Positions 32,130 through 43,228 of a stretch of DNA of 64,000 bases are shown piece by piece. The stretch is from assembly GCA_030704615.1 (NCBI GenBank), contig CM060731.1, positions 46,684,001-46,748,000 on the forward strand, read 5' to 3'. The notes under the pieces were generated by a model that did no database searches, was not told where the DNA came from, and was given only the letters and a program-made list of their open reading frames with translations. This stretch comes from Takakia lepidozioides (Eukaryota; Streptophyta; Takakiopsida; Takakiales; Takakiaceae). Numbering within the stretch: the first letter of the stretch is position 1; each line of letters begins with the position of its first letter. The position numbers and the translations under genes were made by a program.

Positions 32130-33270
32130 TCTCTCTTGATCTCAGCCTCTCTCTAAGTGATGTGAAATATAATGACTTCCTTATCTTCCGAACCGGACAA
32201 GGAACCCTCTCCAGTTTGGTTGCCTCTCTTCCTGTAAGGGCAAATCAAGAAAGATGAACAGACTCGCTTTCTTGCGCGGTTCCGTCGTTTTGGGAGTGTC
32301 CCTGGAACCGTCAGATTCCCTCTTGCGTGTCCGATGCATGAATGTAGGTTTCAGTGAAAATGGCGTACCCTAATTGGGACAGCTGTTCATTTACACGGTT
32401 GTTTGGGGTTGTTGGCGTGTGTAGACATAAAATAGACAAGTGTCTTTTTTGTGACGGCTTCATTAATATCAGTATACATCGTCAAGGATGAGGATTCTCA
32501 AAGTAGTTAGCATGAGGCCTACCTAGGATTTCACGTGTAATTTGTACGTGGAGAGTTATGGGCCATTTCATGCATATTGTTGAAAACATCAACATTATCA
32601 TACATAGTGAATGTAGCCATGGATGAACAAATCATCTAAGTACTTCAATTATCTTGCCATCATCCCAGCATGGGATCATGTTGGTGTCTTCAAAGAAGTC
32701 GGCGGGTCTTTATTGTTTTGGGCGACCCCCAGAACTTGGTATATCATCTGTCGGCAATGCGCAGAAGACAATGCAGACTGCATGTTGCATACGTTAATTT
32801 GTCGACGGATTGTCAGGAATCGTCTCCCGTAACTTCACAGGTGATTATATGGAATATCAGAATATTCACAATCTTCATGGAACGTGTGCTTCCGCCTCAT
32901 TTCATGTGCACCCAGTGTGGTGCAAAGCTGAATCATTTCATTTCGCGAATGAGCAGCTGAGGAAAGAGAACCGACTCACTTAAAATGGCTTCCTCCGAAG
33001 CAGAGTTCTCTCTGACGACAAACCAGTGCCTTTCTCCAAAGAAGCCCTTGCAATGGATTCGCAATTGTTCTGGAACATGTCTTGGCTACCCGGTTTGAGC
33101 TTCAGAATGGCTCCATCTTCTTGGAGAAAGAGGTGTACGATTTGGAAGGGAAGTTGTTGAAATATTCTTTCCAAAACCGTGATGAGACGGCTCATGTCAG
33201 CCAGTGGAGAGTGTGGCCTGGTCGTTATAGAGTACTTGGAGAGCCTCGGTGAAAGTCCCTTGGATCATAT
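32130..33270. other. Divergent intergenic region of transposon 2
   Basis: Between the start region of the ParB-methyltransferase gene (frame MTRRRMQEGVALRQHVNLET from 32127, minus) and the transposase. It probably holds both promoters. A plus patch at 32.63-32.95 kb contains CTQCGAKLNHF and may be an upstream transposase exon. No TATA box stands out. Confidence 0.4.
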
Positions 33271-36200
33271 GTGACGCCAGGGACTGCTGTTTCAGTCGTT
33301 GAAAACAAGAGGAAGGTGGTGGTGAAAAAAGAACAGACGTCCTCCACTCCAATCGTTGAGCTTTCGGATTCGTTCGATGATGACATAAGTGAAATTCCAA
33401 ATCCAGTCCTTCCTACTGTAGTTGGAGAAGCGGATGAAGAAGAGATTTGTAGTGTCATTCCAAAACTACGGGCGATGGGAGGAATGACAGGTTTCAAAAG
33501 TGAGTTGCGGGGAATTGATTGGGAATCTTTGAAGCAGGTGCCTGCGAAGTTCCTGCCAGAGACTTTTGATAGGGATATCCTATTCGAGCTGCCTCCTCCT
33601 CCGTGAGTTGGAGGTATAACAAGCATGATGCATGGAATGGACAAGAAACACGACGGGCACCCATGGTGCAGAACAAAAACATCCAATATTCAAAATGAGG
33701 ACAAGCTTGTTTTCAGGAGAACAATTTGCAATGGACACCTTAGGTGTGATAATTTGAATTGCAGACATTTTCTTCAGTCTGGGGTTCATAATCAAAGCGA
33801 GTGGGAGGGTCTCGCGGAAAATCCATTTAAGCTTGGGACTGCTCCTCCACCGGCAACCACTTTCGTTTGCACATTCTGCAAACTTGTACCATCTTGCCTA
33901 GCGCTGTGTAGAGCAACAATGTACTATGTTGTCCACCGTTTGAAAACAATGACAAGAGCTTGTGTGCATTTCGGTTTCTATAACCATCCTGTCTCGAAGG
34001 GGGATTACAGGGAGAGTGTTGAGACAGTATCGAGGTTGATTAAACAGGAGTACAAGAGAAACCCATTCGCAACAACATCTGCAATTGCTCTTGGGGCAAG
34101 CAAGTCCTTCTTGGAAACCCATATTTTGAGTGAAGGGAATTTTGTGGGGACTAAACTTCACGGTGCAGCATTGGACGTTGTCATGGATCATTTCTCCACT
34201 TTGAGTTCACCTAACATTCGGCATCAGATCAATGCATTGAGAATGGGCTCTGGGATTAGAGGCTACATAGACAACATTTTGGAATTGAAACGACTGAGCA
34301 TGTACGACTACATCCAGGACAATGTTTTTCCAGGTCAAGGTGTCATCGAAGTGTTTCTTTTCAAAATGTCGACTGCTGGGGAGGGCAGTGGGGTTAGCCT
34401 CATGAAGCGGATGCAGAAGACTGGGGACCTGCAAAATTGTTTTCTTATGTTTGATAATGTGAAACGAGTGGAAGATTGGACGACAATGGCTTGTCATGTC
34501 TACGATCCAGTGTACCAACGAGTTATGACAATTGCAGTTTGTGACATGCAATCCGAGGATACGGAATCCCAGAAGCTCATGTGGAATTCCCTTGTACGTG
34601 TTATGGGCTGTCATGGGGTGCTATCTCTAAATTTCGTTGCTTTCATGGCAGATAGTGCTCAGGCAAATTTCAATGCAGTTCGAATTGTCTTCGGATCAGG
34701 CGACCCAAAAGTGCCAATGCCGGGAAGAGAGCGTACATGTCTATTCCATTGGACACAATTTTTGGAGAAACATACAAAATCGGACATCAAACCAGAGATG
34801 CAGACACAACATCGTAAATTGTGCAAAGAGTACAAAGATGCTAGAACAATGAAGGAGGCGGACACTTTGTTCCAGACAATTCGTGCTTGGTGGTCCTCTT
34901 CTGGAGCTGCATCGCTTGAGAGTATGAGAGCATTAGAAGATTGGCTGGCGTTTTGGCACTTCCGGTACAGACAGTGGGGAGCAGCCATGACAATGGTTCG
35001 AGGCTTCTATTGCTTGCTTTAGTCATACCTTTACCTTCCAAATTTTGCTCTCCTTGCTTTATTTATGTTTGTCCCCTGTGCACTGTTCTGAAGTGTGGTT
35101 TTTCACTATGCAGAACATGTCCATTGAAGAAATGGCGGACATGTCATCTTGCAATTTGGCAGAGACTGTGCACAACGCATGGTTGCAACAGTCTGGGAAA
35201 CGAGGTCGGGATTTGTATGTGACAACAACAGATGATCTGATACGTGCCTTGCAACAACAAACCAGATACCGAGATTTCTTGCGAGGTGGGGTTGGTGGCA
35301 AGGGTCCGGACAAACTGGAATTGATGTTGCGTGCTGCAAACAGATATGGGGATCCAAGCAAGATAGCACGGGCGGTGAGCATGTATGCCCAGGGAACGCC
35401 ACTTGTTTCAAGAGTTCCACATGTTGAAGGGGAGGAGAGATTCGGCTCCTGTAAGAGGAAATTGAACATACTACCTGGTTCGGAATCCGATTCGCACAGG
35501 GCAGACCGTGATAACTTCTCGAAGCCTCGTGTTCCCCTGCATGACAGATCCATTTCCGGAATCTCCATTGTGGAGGGACCTCCGACACGACGGCAAGCTC
35601 CATCATCAAACAATACAACTGAAATGGTGCAGGAGAGAAACTACCCCCTTGATGTGCTGGAGTCCGCATGCCCCGACCACGTTTGGCACATAGAACGCAC
35701 AAATGTAGGGTCTCGTGTAAAATGTACAACAATCAGGGCAACTAATTTTGAGAAGTGCATTTCATCTATATCTAGGGGCGGTGCCCGGACTCCTGCTCTT
35801 ACTACTTCACGGGTTTGATGCATCCATATGGCCAACCAGAAGCCAAGAACCACAAGTTCTGGTTCTGCGCAGACGATTGTGGTAGATGTGTGCATGGAAC
35901 TGTGCGATCTTCCGTGGTGATGAAGCCAGCTCCTCCAACCGGTTGGCCCGTCAAGATGGGAACACATCTCACAAGTCAGGAGATTGCAATGCTGGATGAG
36001 GCAGGCTTTTCCCTTGCGAGACAACCCCAACTGCATGCATGTGCTTCTATTTCTGCGTCCTCTCGGGTCCCTCCGGCAAATCCTGACTTGTGGCCAACCA
36101 AACGAGATGGAAAGCTGATTCGGCGTTTCCCTCCAACCGCTGAACACTTCGGCAAAGCGGAGTTTGCAAGAATGCTCCAAGCTCGTGTTGCAAACACCAC

Positions 36201-36537
36201 GGAAGTACCCCGATCCAGGGTATGGTCGGGTGTACACAATGATCACTTCGACATTTGCTGTTCATGACACGACCTACGACATCACGGTTTCCAATTTCCC
36301 CAATTGCACATGTCCTGATTTTATGAATATGCTATCAACCAGTTTGGGCAAGAGAGGAAAATTCATACCCTGCAAACATTTGTATTACATATTTTGAAGA
36401 TGATGGTTTGCGATCCCAAGCGTGACAATTTCGTTCACCAGGCCACGCTGAGTTTTAACGAGGTCGATACTCTGTTGCAGCGGGATACAACACATGGGTA
36501 TCATCAACTATCACTTCGTGTATCTGGAATGTGGTGA
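33271..36537 (+). pseudogene. MULE-like transposase with SWIM finger, copy 2 (near-complete)
   Basis: The frame runs 33271-35022 with one in-frame TGA at 33604-33606 (CCG-TGA, consistent with CGA to TGA), then an intron to an acceptor before NMSIEEMADMSS at about 35.11 kb, and continues to 35.82 kb and beyond with a frame change near 36.21 kb. N-terminal zinc-like residues: HPWCRT...RCDNLNCRHF. Catalytic-core-like blocks: MFDNVKRVEDWTTMACHVYD, VMTIAVCDMQSED, FVAFMADSAQANFNAVRIVF, CLFHW and AWWSSSGAA. The SWIM finger is CTCPDF...FIPCKHLYYIF near 36.31-36.39 kb. It moves the element by cut and paste; MULE relationship rests on the core, SWIM finger and 9-bp duplication. It lies divergent to the ParB-methyltransferase gene. 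Confidence 0.85.
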
Positions 36538-37188
36538 ATGTGCAATTTTGAATCTGCAATCTGAAATGTGATTTTTATGGACTATGAGTATGCAATCTGG
36601 TGTGTGGACGACCATGCTATGAACTGTGCAATTTGCAACATTGTCATGGAAATTCAATTCAATTCAATTCATTTGCAACATCGTAGCCGGTGCAATGATA
36701 TGGCATCCCTTATCCCTCCATTATGCTTCGAACTATACTCAGTGAGGTCTCAGTGGCAACTTTTAAAAGCACATGCATCATTGCTCATTTCGAAGTCTAC
36801 ATGTTCTCCTGTCGTTATGCACTACAATCATCTTTTGAAGATGATCCCAACTCTCATTGTTATTTGGGGAGGGAGCATGGTCTTCCCGTGACAACCTCTA
36901 TGGCATACATGTTGTGAGGATATTTTCTTGTCCTTGTAATTGTAATAGTGATTGCACAATGTTGGATTCTACAGTTGTAGGCTACATGGTAGTCTTGATT
37001 GTATTCAGGTAATGATTCCCTGCATTAATCCCATGGTCATAGGACCATCCTCGGTTATAGGCGCCGCATGTTCATGCTGACATGGCAGATGGGGTCACAG
37101 TGCCACGTCAACATTTGCCGCCATGTCAGCCTGATGACATCACGCTCATGCCACGTCACTCCTGCGTGAGCGTACGCTCACGCGCAAG
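36538..37188. other. 3' flank of the transposase inside transposon 2
   Basis: Non-coding. Contains a short AATTC run at 36.65-36.68 kb and, near the terminus, CCACGTCA/CATGTCAG motifs and the 16-bp palindrome GTGAGCGTACGCTCAC (37.167-37.182 kb). Confidence 0.5.
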
Positions 37189-37209
37189 GCTTACGCCATT
37201 GCGTCGTTG
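37189..37209 (-). repeat. Terminal inverted repeat of transposon 2, right
   Basis: Reads CAACGACGCAATGGCGTAAG on the minus strand. Pairs with the left terminus as described there. Confidence 0.7.
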
Positions 37210-37218
37210 GGGCACGAG
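37210..37218. other. Target-site duplication of transposon 2, right (GGGCACGAG)
   Basis: Exact copy of 27173-27181. Confidence 0.85.
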
Positions 37219-37447
37219 AGGTAGTACCTCTCCCTATTTCTGAGGAAGAAACTGCAGATGAGTTACAGCATGAAGCAATGGAAATTAGACGGTTATGTCA
37301 CTATTCAAAACCAAAACTCCTCGGACTAGGATGCCCACGAGATGCAGTTCTGAAAGTTCTACAAGATCTGATGACATTGGAACCAGTAGTGATGAAGAGA
37401 TGGTGGATTCAGCTAGAGATTACATTGACTGTTGAGAGGACCTCTTA
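37219..37447 (+). pseudogene. Possible C-terminal continuation of ParB-like gene 1, displaced by transposon 2
   Basis: If transposon 2 and one target duplication are removed, the frame of ParB-like gene 1 runs past its TAG (27133-27135) through TPKKQKTTRAREVVPLPISE, then LQHEAMEIRRLCHYSKPKLL and on to a TAA at 37445-37447, about 90 codons with no further stop. The lysine-rich start matches the basic tail before it. Either the TAG is a late mutation or the open frame is chance. Confidence 0.45.
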
Positions 37448-37783
37448 ATATTTAAATACCATTATTGTGCATACTATGGTGTGAGCAATTATTGTATGAT
37501 CCAATATTGAACCAGTTTATAAATGACAACATCCCGGGTCTTCCATGTGTATATGAAAGTGTCTCTCTAATTCTAGTTCAATGCTTTTCTACATCAATGT
37601 GATTGAAGAAGCATGGTTATTCAAGTACATCTTACCACAATCTCATGGCAAGACCAATTTCCCCTATCATTCTCTCATGCAAAGCCTCAAACCTAGTGTT
37701 CAGAGATAGAAAAGATCAAGAAACAAGTAGATTAATATGCAAAATCTGAGGTGTCATAGCTTATATTAATTCAGAAGTGTCAT

Positions 37784-38892
37784 TCACAGCTTACCTATCA
37801 AAGCAGCCATGTGAGCATCCATGCTATGAAATAAAGAATTCGTGTCTTTGAAACTAGCTACCAACTCTTTGCTGTTTTTCACCATGTCACAGAACATGGT
37901 TGACAAGTTATCGATGGATCTGTTCTTTGCATGTCGAGGGTTTATTGGCTGCAAGGTAGGCTTTACATTTGCAGCCTCAGCATTTAAGTCTTCACATTCT
38001 CTATGTCTGGAATCAGGGTTTTCCAGATCTTCTCCTGCGGATGCAAAAGCATGGTTCTTAACACGGGCTCTATCTTCATGCCACATATCCATTGCATAAA
38101 ATAAAACACATGATTGCTTCCGATTATGGCCTGACTGACTATTGGCACGCTTGTCCTCCTTGTACTCAGCATATAGTGTGCCATACTTCTTCCTGCAAGC
38201 CTCTGCTGTTTTGGAAAATCCTCTACAGCTTGAAACCAGCCTGATATGCAGCTTTATCCACGTATCAACTCCTGTGACAAAAAGAAAACACAATAAAGCA
38301 TGAAAGTGTTTTGTAGACCTCAACGAAGACAATGTAAACCTCATGAAACACATAAAACCAGCAAAGTAGAACTTGACCAATTGAGAAGACAAAAATCTGA
38401 ATAACAGAAAAAGAATTACATACCTTGTTTCTTAGCATTTCTCATAAACTCCTCGTTCATCTTTCCCCTCAGGCTGATCAAAGTCTCAACTTGTGCATCT
38501 GTCCAATTTGCCCCTCGTTGAGACTCCACTTTCTTCTCTCCTTTGCTTTTCTTCCTAGGCTTTGACTTCGGAAGTGACACTCTAACCACCTCAGTAATAT
38601 CTTCCAAGTCAGAAACAAGAGGAGTGGCTGCAGATCGCCCCTTCTTCTTGGGCTTAGGAAGCTGAGGGAGTTCGGGCAATTCAGTAAGACCTGCTTCCAT
38701 GTCATGGTGGACAGAAGTGGTTACAACTCTTACAGAGCCTCTTGGGGCAGAAGCAGGATAGTGCGCCGCTCCAGTAGGTTGAGATTCCAAAACAACAAGG
38801 GCTGGGGCCCTTCTTACAAGTTGCTTCTTAACAGGTCCTGCAATCATTTCATCAAAATTATCACCATCTTCAACAGGAATAGGTCCCATTGA
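37784..38892 (-). CDS. Trihelix/SANT-like (Myb_DNA-bind_4 type) DNA-binding protein, two exons
   Basis: Exon 1 is 38892-38424 and exon 2 is 38271-37784, joined in phase through a GTATGT donor and a TTTGTCACAG acceptor, giving about 318 codons. The start chosen is MGPIPVEDGDNFDEM. After a basic KPKKKGRS region the trihelix domain reads ANWTDAQVETLISLRGKMNE, then VDTWIKLHI...GFSKTAEACRKKYGTLYAEY with the amphipathic FYAMDMW helix. The C-terminus has a coiled-coil-like segment ending MDAHMAALIGKL. Such proteins bind GT-rich promoter elements as plant transcription factors, or accompany PIF/Harbinger transposases; no transposase of that type is visible nearby. It lies just right of transposon 2. 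A further minus frame at 39173-39424 (ending TECELCSKHM) may be an upstream exon. Confidence 0.75.
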
Positions 38893-40492
38893 ATGAAGCA
38901 AGATGACCTCCTGGCATACATGGGCAATATGGGTGGAACTGAGGCGATGACTCTGAATCCACCCTAAATTCTCCAACCTGAGGTACTGACGTTGAGAAGG
39001 TAGGATGAAGACATGACTCAATAGTATGTGACATTGCCAAAGTTTGCAAAGATTTCGTTCCAAGAAAGAACGATGAGGAAACGATGCAACCACAATCACT
39101 ACAGTCCAATGACAAAATGCACAAAGCAACTCTAAATTTGTAATCACAGAACCCGTTGTCACTCTTGTACCTTTACATGTGCTTGGAACACAACTCGCAC
39201 TCGGTCTCTCGAGTAGCTTGTCCTTCCTGCTCCATGAAAAATTTCCCTCCAAGTTCTTGAAATGCAAATGACTTCATAACACCAACCCAGCCAACCCACA
39301 ATTCGCCGTCACGCTCATTATTTTCCCTCCAGTCTGCTCCTCCCTCCATCGCAGACTCCACGACTTGCACTCCATCTCCATCGCAGGAAACGTAACCACT
39401 TGGTCGGCGAAACCTCTTGGCCACTCTACCATTCTTGGGATGAGCTAAAAGCTCGGTCTCAGTTTTGGCCGCTCAAAAATGCCACATATGCATCCAGCGG
39501 TGCCACGCAGATTGAGGGTTTTTCATTGACCGGCCATGTCTAAACTATCCACCGGCCAAAACCTGAAACTCGTCCAATCCGCTCGTTTCGGCGCAGTCTA
39601 AACCCGGCCTAACTTAAGTTAGCTTTGTTGGTCCCAAGGGTTCAAGCGAACAGCTTCTCGCTGAATTCCTCAAAAGATTTGTGAAGTGAAGAATTATTTA
39701 GGGAAGAGTGCTCAACGAATCCTGTCCGACACAGCTGCAATTGTTTACTGGGTTGTGTCATTTTTTTCTTCTTCCTGAAGCTCTCGGTCCTCTTCTCTAG
39801 GTGGAGGGGTACACCTCAGGTCAGGCTGAGTGCTCAAGGTGGCTCTTCTTTGCTTGGTTTTCTTTCTTTCAAAGTTGCAGTCTTTGACGGGTTTTCTGCT
39901 TTGTAATGTCGTCATCTCTCTCTTTTCCTCCCTTAAGAGCGCATCTTCTTTGAGAATCTGCAGCCTACAAGTTTATATTTGGTATACGTGTGTGCGCGCA
40001 ACGAGGAAGGACTTCTGGGCATTTTGGTGCTCTCTCTCCTCGTCTTTGTATAGCTGGCACAGCTTCAGGGGCTCCACTAGCATGCCCAATTCTTCTGTTG
40101 AACCTGAGCGACCAATGTTGGGATTGCGTGAGATCTGGAAAGACTCTAGCCCACAGCAAGATGCGATATTTTTGTTGCGAGTGAGGAAGGTTTTGCGCTG
40201 CGTGACAGTGATTTCACCCAACATGTTTTTACTGTAGGTCACCGCTTCGTTTCGTTTTTGGCGGCTGTGCAACTGGAAGCACGAAGAATTCTGCCACAGG
40301 GCGATGGCATTACTTGTAAACTGGAGAATGGAGCAGAAAACATTGCAGCGCTGACTAATTGTTGTTAGCTACATTTATGCATTGGCTGCAAGGTGTGCAC
40401 TAATCGCTGGAATCAAGATTGTGATTCTAGTCTCATTGGAAGGAAGGGTGATGCTGCACACTTGAATAAAAACAGGTGGAACAAGGTTGAAA
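38893..40492. other. Region between the trihelix gene and the helicase gene
   Basis: The minus frame 39173-39424 (start MAKRFRRPSGYVSCDGDGVQ) looks coding and may be the first exon of the trihelix gene. 39.43-40.49 kb has no clear coding sequence and should hold the promoter and 5' leader of the helicase gene. The plus frame 39830-40237 is hydrophobic and low-complexity and is not supported. Confidence 0.4.
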
Positions 40493-43228
40493 ATGGGGTG
40501 CGAGAAAGCCAATTTGGGCTTCAGGGGAGTAAACGGGAGTGTAACTGCTGGATTTGGGAGAGTTACTCCGTCATATGCAAGAATCAGCATGGATTACGGA
40601 AGAGTGTATTTAGGATATGGAAGAAGTAAATCAGGCAGACAGAAAGTAGACGCATTATGGGAGCCAGTGACTTCTACAGATGAGAGGTTGCCACAGGCCT
40701 TTGCAAGAACAGATTTTGAGCATACTTGTGTGAACTTGGCTGGGGATAGAGTAAAGTCGAGCCGTGTTAGAAGTAGTATAGGCAGTCTGGATGTATACAC
40801 GGGTTTAAGCAGGCAAAGGTTAGATGCCAAGAAATTTGATGTCGTCTTGGGGGAAGAGAGTTTTACATCAGGAAGAACAGGAAGATTCCAATGGCAGGGG
40901 GCCAAATCTGCTGTGAGGGGACCACCTCTCTTATGCAGCACAGAGAGTTTCAGTCATGTGGGAGTTGCTGAACTACTGCAAGTCCCTCCTAAAGAGCCAG
41001 CTGGTGCCAAGAGAACTATGTTAGATGTGAAAGTGGGCACCACCTCCAAAACATGTGGGTTGCCTTCCCTTGCTAGTCTTTACCCTTGCTTTCCTTCTCT
41101 GTCTCACTTTCAGTCCCTCCTCCTCCTTCACTCCTGCAGTGTTGCAAACTTCAATCTATCTCTGTTCTGTCACTTTTCTTTCTAACTAGTTCGTGTCAAT
41201 TTTCTGACTGATTGGCTCTTTGCCACCCCCCTCCCCCCGGGGTCCTTCCCCAAGACATACTCTCTCTCTACACCTCACCTTGTTCCCTCTAGTTCCACCC
41301 AAATTGGGTGCAGGGTCTACGGCCACAAGGCTACAGCAGACGATGTCTTATGAGTACATTCTCTACACCACACCTTTGGTCATCTTTGTGCATGCCTTCA
41401 CTTCAATCCTTGTCTGGTTCATAGACCTCAGCCTTCTGAGGACCTCTAGAGATGACCACCTTTCCCCATAGCGAAGCACTAGTGTTTGTTACATTCGGCC
41501 TCTTTCATATTTATTGAGCTTGAAATGCCACTTGCCAAGTTAATGTCACCAAGGAAAGCAGCAAAGTAAATATTAAACCAATCTCATGTATTAGCCGAGC
41601 TCCCTTTGTATCTGCTGACATCCAGTTATATCACCATGTTCCAGTGAAGAGTAGGGTGGTCTCTGTGGGGAGTAGTGCAGTTGTGGAAGACAGCAGTGTG
41701 GCCATATCGCTGCCACTGCGGCTGACAGGGGCCATCACTGTGGAGAGCCTGGGTGTACTGTATGAGGGCCCTGGGGAAGACAAGTACTGGAGTGACAGGT
41801 GATTCTTCAAAACTTCCTCTGAGGTGCTCAAGGACATTGGTGTGGGGAACTGCTGTAACATTCGTTGACTCTGTTTGTGTAATATGTACGCATTTCAACT
41901 GAAAGATAGATACCTCTCAGGCACATGGGATGACTTCAGTTGAACTAGTGAGTTTTGCTGAGAGGTGAACCCATCCTATTTCAGGCCAGGATTTAGGGCT
42001 TAAGACCAGGTGGATGATTCAGTTGGGCCACACCTATCACAGGAATGTGATGCTATCAGCCTGGACACACATCTTCAGTGGTGATCTTGGGGGTTCAGGG
42101 TTCAACAACTGATCTCTAACTTCACTTACATTGCTGTCGTTCTGAGTAATTTGGGGTAACAATTGGCTTACACACAGCAGGTTAGTGGTGTGGCACCCTG
42201 TTCAAGGGAATAATCATGAAGGACTGTTGGAATAGGGGTATAAATCTAGGGAAACTGAGGAATCATGACAAGTATTGTAGCTTGAAGTACTAAAGCCCTG
42301 ACAGGGGTGCTTCTGCCTTAGGTTGCATATAAGAAAGAAACACTCAAATCTTTCTGGTAATTGTAAATTGTTTCAAAATCTATGATCTCCTGAGCCTGAG
42401 TAAATGGTGGGTGTGTTGCCAGTCGTAGTGTATATCGGCATCCATTTCCGGTAGGCTACACAGCTCTGAAAATCTACAAGGGCCTTTTTTTCCGGCAGTC
42501 CATTGAAGCTGGCCCTGATGGACCCGTGTTTGTGGTAAGATCGTTCCCTGCTTTCTCAGTGTCACCAAAGCGACATTTTTTTGGTAGCATTCAGTTGTAC
42601 GATTCATGCGATTTTTGTAGAAGACCTCTCAAGTCCCAGGAGCTTTTGGCTCTCTTGAGATTCACTTGAAGTTCTCAAATGTTTGGATGCTATTTCTCCA
42701 TCATGCTGGGTAGGTGTGCGAGGTGGGAAAGAGGGCGGTTACAGCAGAGAGTCCTGCGAGGGCTTGGGCTCTCGCACTGAAGCAGACTAACCTGGAGGGA
42801 GTACGTATTCATGGACGAAAGCACTTTGGGTTCGACAGTCCAATAATAGCACGCCACCTTTCAAGAATGGAGGATTCTCTGGAAAGAAAGGGGTCCCAGA
42901 AACTCTTAAAAGCAAATAGGAATGAGGGGGTAGGAACAACTGATCAAGATATGGTGGGTGAAATTGAGAGAGAGGGCAGAGATTCATTGGATACAGGAGG
43001 GGAACACCAGTTGGAAGACCAGACACCACCATCGGAACAACGTCTGGGGAGCCACACGGATGTGCCAGGGCTGGGTGGGACACTTTCTTGCAGTGGTGTT
43101 GTGAGAGGTCATATTCGCCTGAGGAGCGGGCTTTTGGCGGACACTTTATCTGGAAAAGTTAAGATTGAATCGTTTCTGGGTCAGGACAATGTGTTTCTTC
43201 GACCACCCACAAAGGCTACTCTTCAGAG
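40493..43228 (+). CDS. Helicase gene, exon block 1: N-terminus and FYRN/FYRC domain
   Basis: The first exon starts MGCEKANLGFRGVNGSVTAG (the ATG at 40493 is the first in frame) and is Gly/Ser/Arg-rich. Exon 41626-41798 carries FYRN (SLPLRLTGAITVESLGVLYE, then GPGEDKYWSD). Exon 42423-42534 gives YRHPFPVGYTALKIYKGLFF and IEAGPDGPVFV. Exon 42714-43228 continues with SPARAWALALKQTNLEGVRI and KHFGFDSPIIARHL, the FYRC pattern (sP..aW...l...n...G..fFGf..P.i). The FYR domain is known from chromatin proteins such as MLL/Trithorax, TBRG1 and plant JmjC demethylases. Phases 0, 2, 0, 2 are consistent. The first-to-second exon junction is the least certain. Confidence 0.75.

Larger units (their letters stand above)
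27182..37209. mobile_element. Transposon 2: 10,028-bp MULE-like DNA transposon with transposase and ParB-methyltransferase genes
   Basis: Bounded by perfect 9-bp direct repeats (27173-27181 and 37210-37218). The first 21 bases at the left (CAGGGATGCC...GGCGTGAGC) match the reverse complement of the last 21 at the right (CAACGACGCA...GGCGTAAGC) at 14 positions. Both subterminal regions hold GTGAGCG/CGCTCAC palindromes and repeated CCACGTC motifs. Inside are a minus-strand ParB-like/methyltransferase gene (27.74-32.1 kb), an array of 15 palindromes in its intron, and a plus-strand SWIM transposase gene (33.27-36.54 kb), divergently arranged. The 9-bp duplication and DDE-type transposase suggest the Mutator superfamily. 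The transposase has an in-frame TGA and at least one shift, so this copy is probably inactive but recent enough for its duplication to be perfect. Confidence 0.82.
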
